Of a stretch of DNA of 28,788 nt, positions 17,763 through 24,371 are shown in pieces. A program made the translations under genes and the position numbers. Origin of the DNA: a virus; the IMG/VR virus record IMGVR_UViG_3300042691_004487, positions 1-28,788 of that record, one strand, 5' to 3'. Positions within the stretch are counted from its first letter, which is position 1. Every line of letters starts with the position of its first letter. Under the pieces are notes generated by a model. That model did not search any database. It was not told the DNA's origin and worked only from the letters and a program-made list of their open reading frames with translations.

Positions 17763-18766
17763 TGTCAGCAACATATCATAAAATCATTCGCAAACTTGTA
17801 GTTGGTTTTGGAAGTTTGTTTGATAACATTACCTTAACTCGTTATAAAGCAGACGGTACTGAAGATAGAAAAATCAAAGTACCTATCATCTATTCTCCAA
17901 AAGAAAAGTATGTTGCTCGTCTATTAGGTGATCCAGACTTGAACAAAAAAGTTCAAATTACATTACCTAGAATGTCTTTTGATTTGATGAGTATGGAATA
18001 TGATGCAACAAGAAAACAAATAACAAATCAAAAAGTTTCTGCACCATCAGGTAATCCTAACTTAAAACTCTCTCAGTTTAATCCAGTACCTTATAACTTT
18101 AATTTTTCACTATACATTTATGTGAGAAATATAGAAGATGGTACTCAAATCATTGAGCATATTCTTCCATACTTTACACCAGAGTATACGATTAAATTAA
18201 ATCTTGTGCCTACTATGGGTGTCACAAAAGAAGTTCCAATTAATTTAAACTCTGTAGACTATGATATTGAATATGAAGGACTTCAAGACTCTGACGCTAG
18301 GGTCATTATTTGGACATTACAATTTACCGCTAAAGCATTTGTATATGGTCCTGTAACTGGTGGTAAAATTATCAAAGATGCTTTTATTAATATCTTGAAT
18401 ATGAACAGCATTCAAAAAGCAGGAAGATCAACATTCAATATGAGTCCTTCTGGTTTTGGATATTATAAAGAAGGAGAAACTGTTTATCAAGGGTATTCAT
18501 TAGATACTGCTTTGGCCACGGCAACAGTATTATACTATAGTAATGTTACCAACGAAATGGTAGTTACTGAGATAAATGGTGACTTTAGGTCAAATACAGA
18601 AATCATAGGTCTGGATTCTTTCGCAGAATATACTTTACTTTCGTATGCTGGTGCTAATGCTAATAATAAGATGGTAACAATCAATTCTTATCCAGAGCCA
18701 GCAAATGCTACAATTAACTCAGCATATACTATTGTGACAACCGTGACGGAGTATAACAGTGACTAA
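17762..18766 (+). CDS. 15: gp15, tail terminator / proximal sheath stabiliser
   Basis: 334 residues versus about 272 in T4. 'YHKIIRKLVVGFGSLFDNIT', 'VPIIYSPKEKYVARL', 'LPRMSFDLMSMEYDATRK' and 'PVPYNFNFSLYIYVRNIEDG' are hallmarks of gp15. In T4, gp15 caps the finished tail tube and sheath and docks to the neck. Residues about 233-293 are an added beta module similar to that of gp14 (EGETVYQGYS...ATATVLYYSNVTNE...NGDFRSNTEIIG). The gene ends inside the start of gp16 (8-nt overlap). Confidence 0.93.
   Translation: MSATYHKIIRKLVVGFGSLFDNITLTRYKADGTEDRKIKVPIIYSPKEKYVARLLGDPDLNKKVQITLPRMSFDLMSMEYDATRKQITNQKVSAPSGNPNLKLSQFNPVPYNFNFSLYIYVRNIEDGTQIIEHILPYFTPEYTIKLNLVPTMGVTKEVPINLNSVDYDIEYEGLQDSDARVIIWTLQFTAKAFVYGPVTGGKIIKDAFINILNMNSIQKAGRSTFNMSPSGFGYYKEGETVYQGYSLDTALATATVLYYSNVTNEMVVTEINGDFRSNTEIIGLDSFAEYTLLSYAGANANNKMVTINSYPEPANATINSAYTIVTTVTEYNSD
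18458..18640 (+). other. Beta module of gp15, paralogous to one in gp14
   Basis: Residues 233-293 of gp15 follow the same strand order as gp14 residues 192-256. T4 gp15 is shorter by about this amount. The alignment is by eye. Confidence 0.55.
18748..18751 (+). promoter_or_regulatory. Ribosome binding site fixing the GTG start of gp16
   Basis: GGAG lies 7 nt before GTG at 18759. The in-frame ATG at 18780 has only an A-rich run in front of it, so GTG is the better start. Confidence 0.65.
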
Positions 18767-19187
18767 ATTTGAAAAAAACATGAGTGAGATTTTTGAAGTT
18801 ATGCCTAAAGTGCAAGAAACTACTGCGGTTGTAGTTCAAGAACCTAAACAAATTCAACCAGTTGAATCAAAACTAGATGATGATTTAGATGTGGACTACA
18901 GAAAAGTTCGTGAAAATTACGAAGAAATAATTAACAAAGGTGTTGATGCTATTGATTCCATTCTTGAAATTGCTAGAGAATCTGAGCATCCAAGAGCATT
19001 TGAAGTTGCAGCAACAATGATTAAGAATGTTGCAGATGCAAATGAAAAACTAATCATGCTACAAAAGCAGATGCGTGAAATACAAAAAGCATCAGGTAAA
19101 GAACCATCAGTTAGTACCAAAATAGATAAAGCAATATTTGTTGGTAGCACAGCAGACTTAAACAAGATGTTAAAAGGTAAAGAATGA
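18759..19187 (+). CDS. 16: Terminase small subunit gp16
   Basis: 142 residues (T4 gp16 is about 164), GTG start overlapping gp15 by 8 nt. The C-terminal two-thirds is helical, with the family pattern 'DVDYRKVRENYEEIINKGVD', 'AIDSILEIARESEHPRAFEV' and 'MIKNVADANEKLIMLQKQMR', as in T4-like small terminases. The subunit forms a ring that recognises concatemeric DNA and modulates gp17. An N-terminal acidic, low-complexity stretch (residues 15-50) differs from T4. The usual partner gene, gp17, is displaced by two inserted genes. The stop overlaps the next ATG (ATGA). Confidence 0.9.
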   Translation: MTKFEKNMSEIFEVMPKVQETTAVVVQEPKQIQPVESKLDDDLDVDYRKVRENYEEIINKGVDAIDSILEIARESEHPRAFEVAATMIKNVADANEKLIMLQKQMREIQKASGKEPSVSTKIDKAIFVGSTADLNKMLKGKE

Positions 19188-19825
19188 TTAACTTTAGACA
19201 TTTACGAGAAGAACTACAAGAAAGAAAAGATCCAAAATCAAAGACGCTTCATGCGTTTGATATGGACGAAGTGTTATTTCATCACGACCATTCTAAACTA
19301 AAAGTTCACGTTAAAGATCAGCACGGTAAAAGAGTTCAGTCTTTGACTAACACAGAATATAATGACCATAAGTTGAAACATGGTCACAGTTATGACTATG
19401 GTGATTTTAAATCACACAAAGTATTTCAAAGGTCTGCTCATCCTATTCATAAAATGATTAATAAATTGAGAGCTATACATAGGAATAATAAAAATGTTAG
19501 GATTGTAACCGCTCGTTCAGATATGGATGATAAACACGGTTTTATGAAAACATTAAGAAACCACGGTATTGATCCACATCAGATACATGTACATCGTGCT
19601 GGTAACGTAGGTGCTCCTTCACCAGCAGAAGCAAAACATAGAGTTATTGGTGACTTAATTAGGAAACATGGATATAAAAAAGTACACCTCTATGATGATT
19701 CCCATGCAAATCTACATCATTTTTTAAAATTAAAAGATGATCATCCAGATGTGGAGTTTCATGCACATCATGTTAGTCATGATCCAGAAACAGGCAAAGT
19801 AAAGATAACTACAACAAAAGCATAA
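19184..19825 (+). CDS. His-rich HAD-superfamily phosphatase-like protein inserted between terminase genes
   Basis: 213 residues. HAD motifs are visible in order: motif I HAFDMDEVLF with Asp26 (nucleophile) and Asp28, motif II RIVTARS with Thr109, a candidate motif III Lys151, and motif IV HLYDDS with Asp171/Asp172. All residues for a Mg-dependent phosphotransferase are therefore present. The substrate is unknown; a 3'-phosphatase or acid-phosphatase-like activity is possible. There are 30 histidines (14%), including a cluster at residues 187-199. The N-terminus (MINFRHLREELQE) has an L-x-E near residue 9 and resembles a T4 capsid-targeting leader. The gene overlaps gp16 by 4 nt (ATGA) and precedes an unknown gene by 1 nt, so it is co-expressed with the terminase. 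It is not part of the T4 core. Confidence 0.8.
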   Translation: MINFRHLREELQERKDPKSKTLHAFDMDEVLFHHDHSKLKVHVKDQHGKRVQSLTNTEYNDHKLKHGHSYDYGDFKSHKVFQRSAHPIHKMINKLRAIHRNNKNVRIVTARSDMDDKHGFMKTLRNHGIDPHQIHVHRAGNVGAPSPAEAKHRVIGDLIRKHGYKKVHLYDDSHANLHHFLKLKDDHPDVEFHAHHVSHDPETGKVKITTTKA

Positions 19826-19826
19826 A

Positions 19827-20222
19827 ATGAATAGTTTTATAAAGTATATTAAAGAATCTGAAGAACACACATCTGAATGGATGTCAAGTTCCGATTTGGC
19901 TAAACATATACCAAAAACTGCACACAAACAAATCCAGAAAAGCAAAGAACATGGAATATTAATGAACCATGATCTTGCACATGGTGGTTCTGGACACTTG
20001 CGATATAGAATTAAAACCAAATCATATGATGGTTGGGAAAACAAAAATGTTCAGATTGCCTCAACCAAAAAAGATAAAGATGGATTTACGCATCATGCTA
20101 CATTCGGTTTAGCAGCAAGAAGTGCATATCTACATAATCATATGAAAACTCATTCGGAAAGAAAAGTTACTGTTCCTTGGCACATGAAAGATGATGAAAT
20201 TAAAAGAACGACTAATAGATAA
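19827..20222 (+). CDS. His-rich basic small protein with capsid-targeting-like leader, function unknown
   Basis: 131 residues, no family recognised. The first ten residues MNSFIKYIKE match position by position the T4 internal-protein leader as I recall it (MKTYQEFIAE): Ser/Thr at 3, aromatics at 4 and 7, Ile at 8, Glu at 10. This gives an I-x-E site that a gp21-type protease could cut. The rest is basic, with 13 histidines (10%) and many lysines (STKKDKDGFTHHATFGLAAR). It is encoded between the HAD-like gene (1-nt gap) and gp17 (1-nt overlap, TAATG). A small, basic, packaged DNA-binding or host-directed protein would fit; that is inference. Confidence 0.75.
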   Translation: MNSFIKYIKESEEHTSEWMSSSDLAKHIPKTAHKQIQKSKEHGILMNHDLAHGGSGHLRYRIKTKSYDGWENKNVQIASTKKDKDGFTHHATFGLAARSAYLHNHMKTHSERKVTVPWHMKDDEIKRTTNR

Positions 20223-21913
20223 TGTCCATCAATAAAGATTCCTATAGAGATAATCCACTCTTAAAAAGAGCTGGAGTAAAAATTGAATATACGCAAGAGC
20301 AGATAGAAGAATATATTAAATGCTCTAAAGATCCTATTTACTTTGCTGAAAGATATATTCAAATCGTCAACGTTGATGAAGGTTTGATGCCATTTAGAAT
20401 GTGGGATTTTCAACGTGATATGATTCGCACATATCATGAGAATCGTTTCTCTATTACCAAGTGTCCTCGTCAGGTTGGTAAAACTACTACTACGGTTGCA
20501 TATCTACTCTGGCTTTCTATCTTTCAAGATACACAGAACATTGCTGTTCTTGCCAACAAAGGACAATTAGCTAGAGACATTTTAGCAAAGTATCAACTAG
20601 CCTATGAAAACCTTCCTATGTGGTTGCAGCAAGGTGTCATCACATGGAATAAAGGTTCAGTTGAATTAGAAAATGGATCAAAAGTTATTGCCGCTGCTAC
20701 TTCATCATCAGCAGTTCGTGGAGGTTCTTTCAATGTAGTATTCTTAGATGAATTCGCATTCGTTCCTTCAAACATAGCACATGAGTTCTTTAACTCAGTT
20801 TATCCTGTAATCTCATCAGGTAAATCTACAAAGATTATTATTGTATCTACTCCAAACGGTATGAACTTGTTTTACAAGTTATGGATGGATGCAAAAGATA
20901 AAAGAAACAACTATAAAACATTTGAGATTCACTGGTCACAAGTTCCAGGTAGAACTGCTGAATGGCGTGAAGAAACTATTCGCAATACATCCGAACGACA
21001 GTTCCAACAAGAATTTGAAACAGAGTTCTTAGGTTCTACAAACACTTTGATTTCTGGTTCTAAATTGCAACAATTAGCCTATGTTGAACCTTTAGAGAAA
21101 AAGAAAATAGCCAAAGAAGAAATCGTTGATGTGTATGAAGCACCTATTGTAGGTGATGGAGAATTAACTAAAGACCACATTTACGCTATTTGTGTGGATG
21201 TAGCAGAAGGTAAGAATCTAGATATGTCAGCATTCTCAGTCATTGATATATCAGAGACACCATATAGACAGGTAGCTAAATACTCCAGTTCTTTTATTTC
21301 TCCCGTACTGTTCCCGACAATCATTTACAATACTGCCAAATACTATAACAACGCATATGTTTTAGTAGAGGTCAATAATACTCCACAGATTGCTGAGATA
21401 CTACATGCTGAAATGGAGTATGAAAATGTCATTAAAGTTCAAACTGGTAATAAAAAAGCACAGCAAATCTCGGCAGGGTTTGGTAGAGGTGTACAGTTAG
21501 GACTGAAAATGAGTACCCAAGTCAAACGAATTGGGTGTACAAACTTAAAAACACTAATAGAATCAGACAAACTACTAGTAAAAGATTTTGATACTATTTC
21601 AGAGTTTACCTCATTTATCTCCGACGGAGTAACATGGAAGGCTGAAGAAGGTAAAACTGATGACATAGTGATGACTCTGGTTATGTTTGCGTGGATGACA
21701 ACTCAGAAGTATTTCAAAGATATTGTCAACCATGATTTGAGAAAGCAACTACAGTTAGAAAAATTAAGCCAAATGGATGAGGAGACAATCCCAACATTTG
21801 TCATGGATAATGGACTAGACATTCCTATGATTGTAGAAGATGGAGATGTTTGGGTTACGGGAAATGAAGGCGAAGTTTATGCTGACTATTTCAGAGAAAT
21901 AATGAGAAACTGA
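20222..21913 (+). CDS. 17: Terminase large subunit gp17 (packaging ATPase and nuclease)
   Basis: 563 residues (T4: 610). N-terminal ATPase: an adenine-binding segment around 'FRMWDFQRDMIRTYHENRFS', Walker A RQVGKTT (residues 83-89, Lys87), Walker B VVFLDE (Asp176, Glu177) and the coupling motif IIIVSTPNG. C-terminal RNase H-like nuclease: the three acidic sites are in CVDVAEG, VLVEVNN and TDDIVMTLVMFAW, matching the T4 triad. It works at the portal, translocating DNA into the prohead and making headful cuts. The ATG overlaps the preceding stop. The gene ends with TGA before a 65-nt intergenic region. Confidence 0.97.
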   Translation: MSINKDSYRDNPLLKRAGVKIEYTQEQIEEYIKCSKDPIYFAERYIQIVNVDEGLMPFRMWDFQRDMIRTYHENRFSITKCPRQVGKTTTTVAYLLWLSIFQDTQNIAVLANKGQLARDILAKYQLAYENLPMWLQQGVITWNKGSVELENGSKVIAAATSSSAVRGGSFNVVFLDEFAFVPSNIAHEFFNSVYPVISSGKSTKIIIVSTPNGMNLFYKLWMDAKDKRNNYKTFEIHWSQVPGRTAEWREETIRNTSERQFQQEFETEFLGSTNTLISGSKLQQLAYVEPLEKKKIAKEEIVDVYEAPIVGDGELTKDHIYAICVDVAEGKNLDMSAFSVIDISETPYRQVAKYSSSFISPVLFPTIIYNTAKYYNNAYVLVEVNNTPQIAEILHAEMEYENVIKVQTGNKKAQQISAGFGRGVQLGLKMSTQVKRIGCTNLKTLIESDKLLVKDFDTISEFTSFISDGVTWKAEEGKTDDIVMTLVMFAWMTTQKYFKDIVNHDLRKQLQLEKLSQMDEETIPTFVMDNGLDIPMIVEDGDVWVTGNEGEVYADYFREIMRN

Positions 21914-21918
21914 TATAT

Positions 21919-21926
21919 TCTAAATA
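21919..21926 (+). promoter_or_regulatory. Probable late promoter TCTAAATA upstream of gp18
   Basis: TCTAAATA, one mismatch from TATAAATA, lies in the 65-nt gap after gp17 and ends 52 nt before the gp18 ATG. A second box, AATAAATA at 21960-21967, is too close to the ribosome site (AAGGAG, 21967-21972) to leave a useful leader. Confidence 0.45.
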
Positions 21927-21978
21927 AAGAGTATAGTTTTATATACCTGCCAAATTTATAATAAATAAGGAGAAAAAG

Positions 21979-23730
21979 ATGGCAATTCAGTTATCTCCAG
22001 GAGTAAGCGTTACCGAAGTTGATTTAACTACCGTTGTTCCTTCGGTTTCCACATCAACTGGTGCATTTGTTGGGAATTTTGAATGGGGTCCAGCAAATGT
22101 CAGAGTCACAGTAGATAGTGAGAACACTTTGGCTAGTGTTTTCGGTACCCCAAATTCAAACACCTACGTTGATTTCTTCACCGCAGCAAGTTTCTTAGCA
22201 TACTCAAACGACCTACGCACAGTTCGTGCTATCAATGCGTCAACAACAACTGCTACAGCAAATGCAGCAGCGACCGTTCAAATTGCTAATGAAGATGTTT
22301 ATGAAACAACTTATCTTCAAGGCAACAATGGAGACTCTTATGGTGCTTTTGCTGCTAGATATGCTGGTGCTGTAGGAAATGCTATTCAAGTAGACATTTA
22401 TGACGATGCTTTTTCTTCCACATTTGCAAACACTTATATTACTTCTGGTGGAATCTCAAGAGCATGGTCAAGTGTTGTTAACGGTGCACCAGGAACATCG
22501 TCTTATGTAAGTGCTGCTGGTGGATCAGATGATGAATTTCACGTTGTTGTGACAGATAGCACAGGAGCAATTACAGGAACAAAAGGAAGTGTTCTTGAAG
22601 TGTTCCCATATGTATCAAAAGCAATTGATGCAATAGATGGAAATAATCAAACAACATATTGGAAAAATGTAATCTACACAAATTCAAATTTCATATATGG
22701 TATGGATCCTGTTGATTACGCAAATACATCCGCTACATGGGGTGATCCAGCAGCAGGCACAACTTTTGCTAGAACACCATTACCAAATACACAAATAAAT
22801 CTAGTTAATGGTGTTACCACTGCCATTACTGATGCTAATTTACAAACAGGATATGACCTATTTGCGAATCCTGATGTAGTTGATGTGTCTTTAGTTCTAA
22901 CCGGAGATGCTAGTGTTACAGTACAACAATATGTTATTGATAATATTGTGACGGCAGCAGGAAGTGCTACAGGTCGTTCTGGTGATGCTGTAGCATTTAT
23001 TTCTCCAAGATATACTGATGTTGTTAATCAATCAGGTAACGAAACAACTAATATTAAGAATTGGTTAGAATCTCTTGCTCGTTCAAGTTCTTATGTTGTT
23101 ACTGATTCGGGATGGAAATACATGTACGACAAATACAATGGTGTTTATCGTTATATTCCATTAAATGGTGACATTGCAGGACTATGTGCATTTACAGACC
23201 AAGTCCGTGATCCATGGTATTCACCAGCAGGATTCAATCGTGGTGCAGTTAAAAATGCGGTCAAACTATCATGGAATCCAAATCAGTCACAAAGAGACAT
23301 TCTATATCCACTAGGAGTTAACCCTGTTGTTACATTCCCTGGACAAGGAACTGTTCTATATGGTGACAAGACTCTACAGAACAAACCTTCAGCATTTGAT
23401 AGAATCAATGTTCGTCGTCTGTTTATTGTTCTTGAGAAAGCAATTTCTAGAGCAGCGAAGTTCTCATTGTTTGAATTTAATGATGACTTCACCCGTGCCC
23501 AATTCGTGGCACTAGTTGCTCCATTCCTGCGTGATGTACAAGGTCGCCGTGGTATCTATGACTTCCGTGTTGTTTGCGATACAACAAATAATACACCACA
23601 AGTTATTGATAATAATCAATTTGTTGGAGACATTTATATCAAGCCTGCTCGTTCTATCAACTTTATCAGACTCAACTTCATAGCAGTTGGAACAGGAGTT
23701 CAGTTCACAGAAGTTACTGGTGCTATCTAA
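21979..23730 (+). CDS. 18: Tail sheath protein gp18
   Basis: 583 residues (T4: 659). The ATG has AAGGAG at 21967-21972. The N-terminus 'LSPGVSVTEVDLTTVVPSVS' and 'GAFVGNFEWGPANVRVTVDS' and the C-terminal 'GIYDFRVVCDTTNNTPQVID' to 'VGDIYIKPARSINFIRLNFI' are the conserved parts that build the sheath inner core. The region between about residues 90 and 330 is the variable outer domain. The protein assembles around the gp19 tube and contracts on infection. It is a high-copy product and has its own likely late promoter. Confidence 0.97.
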   Translation: MAIQLSPGVSVTEVDLTTVVPSVSTSTGAFVGNFEWGPANVRVTVDSENTLASVFGTPNSNTYVDFFTAASFLAYSNDLRTVRAINASTTTATANAAATVQIANEDVYETTYLQGNNGDSYGAFAARYAGAVGNAIQVDIYDDAFSSTFANTYITSGGISRAWSSVVNGAPGTSSYVSAAGGSDDEFHVVVTDSTGAITGTKGSVLEVFPYVSKAIDAIDGNNQTTYWKNVIYTNSNFIYGMDPVDYANTSATWGDPAAGTTFARTPLPNTQINLVNGVTTAITDANLQTGYDLFANPDVVDVSLVLTGDASVTVQQYVIDNIVTAAGSATGRSGDAVAFISPRYTDVVNQSGNETTNIKNWLESLARSSSYVVTDSGWKYMYDKYNGVYRYIPLNGDIAGLCAFTDQVRDPWYSPAGFNRGAVKNAVKLSWNPNQSQRDILYPLGVNPVVTFPGQGTVLYGDKTLQNKPSAFDRINVRRLFIVLEKAISRAAKFSLFEFNDDFTRAQFVALVAPFLRDVQGRRGIYDFRVVCDTTNNTPQVIDNNQFVGDIYIKPARSINFIRLNFIAVGTGVQFTEVTGAI

Positions 23731-23736
23731 TAAATA
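23729..23736 (+). promoter_or_regulatory. Possible late promoter AATAAATA upstream of gp19
   Basis: The octamer overlaps the gp18 stop and ends 19 nt before the gp19 ATG. Transcription would begin just before the strong AAGGAGA site at 23744-23750. AATAAATA also occurs inside genes here, so support is weak. Confidence 0.3.
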
Positions 23737-23755
23737 AAAGAACAAGGAGAAAAGA

Positions 23756-24298
23756 ATGGCTTTTAATGTATCAGAGTTCAGAGCAAATATGATTGGAGAC
23801 GGTGCCCGTCCTAATCTATTTTCTGTGACATTAACATTTCCAACAATAGCGACAAACGGTGCAGCAGCTGGCTCAAAAGCAACATTTATGGCTAAATCTG
23901 CACAGTTGCCTGGTTCAACAGTTGGTACTGTTCCTGTGTTCTACTTTGGTCGTGAACTAAAGTTTGCAGGAAACAGAACCTTCGCAGATTGGACACTAAC
24001 TATCATCAATGATGAAGATTTCACAATTAGAAATTCTTTAGAGTCATGGATGAATGCTATCAACAGTCACTCAGGTAACCTGCGTAATGCAGCAGCAGGA
24101 AGTCCTTCAGGATACACAGTTGATGCAGAAGTTACCCAATATGGTAAAACAGGCAATGTTCTGAAGAAATATAAGTTTGTTAGTATGTTTCCAGTAGATG
24201 TTGCTCCTATCGATCTCGATTGGGGTAACAACGATTCTATCGAAGAATATTCTGCCACATTTGCATATCAGTGGTGGGAAGCAAATACAACAACTTAA
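23756..24298 (+). CDS. 19: Tail tube protein gp19
   Basis: 180 residues (T4: 163). The start follows AAGGAGA. 'FRANMIGDGARPNLFSVTLT', 'MAKSAQLPGSTVGTVPVFYF', 'GRELKFAGNRTFADWTLTII' and 'FPVDVAPIDLDWGNNDSIEE' are conserved in T4-type tube proteins. Hexameric rings stack to form the DNA conduit inside the gp18 sheath. It sits directly after gp18 (25-nt gap) and is followed by an intrinsic terminator, as suits the last gene of a high-copy tail unit. Confidence 0.97.
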   Translation: MAFNVSEFRANMIGDGARPNLFSVTLTFPTIATNGAAAGSKATFMAKSAQLPGSTVGTVPVFYFGRELKFAGNRTFADWTLTIINDEDFTIRNSLESWMNAINSHSGNLRNAAAGSPSGYTVDAEVTQYGKTGNVLKKYKFVSMFPVDVAPIDLDWGNNDSIEEYSATFAYQWWEANTTT

Positions 24299-24311
24299 TT
24301 TGATTTATATC

Positions 24312-24337
24312 AGAGAGTCCTTCGGGACTCTCTTTAT
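24312..24337 (+). terminator. Strong intrinsic terminator after gp19
   Basis: A perfect 9-bp stem (AGAGAGTCC at 24312-24320 with GGACTCTCT at 24325-24333) closes a TTCG tetraloop with a C-G closing pair, followed by TTTAT. This is the extra-stable UUCG hairpin form common in T4-type phage terminators. Confidence 0.9.
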
Positions 24338-24358
24338 GCTATTTTGAATTTATAATGC

Positions 24359-24365
24359 AAGGAGA
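24359..24365 (+). promoter_or_regulatory. Ribosome binding site fixing the TTG start of gp20
   Basis: AAGGAGA lies 6 nt before TTG at 24372, with 7 nt from the GGAG core. A nearby ATG at 24356 is out of frame and runs into a stop after eight codons. Confidence 0.75.
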
Positions 24366-24371
24366 AACATT

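Noticed and set aside
18780-18782. ATG as the start of gp16
   Set aside because: It is in frame, but has no ribosome site. GTG at 18759 has GGAG at proper distance and overlaps gp15 in the usual coupled manner.
21960-21967. AATAAATA directly before the gp18 ribosome site as a promoter
   Set aside because: Transcription would begin at or after the AAGGAG site, leaving no usable leader. TCTAAATA at 21919 is better placed.
24351-24356. TATAAT as a sigma70-type -10 box for gp20
   Set aside because: There is no -35-like hexamer 16-18 nt upstream (CTCTCT there, part of the terminator stem), and the start would fall at or next to the ribosome site.
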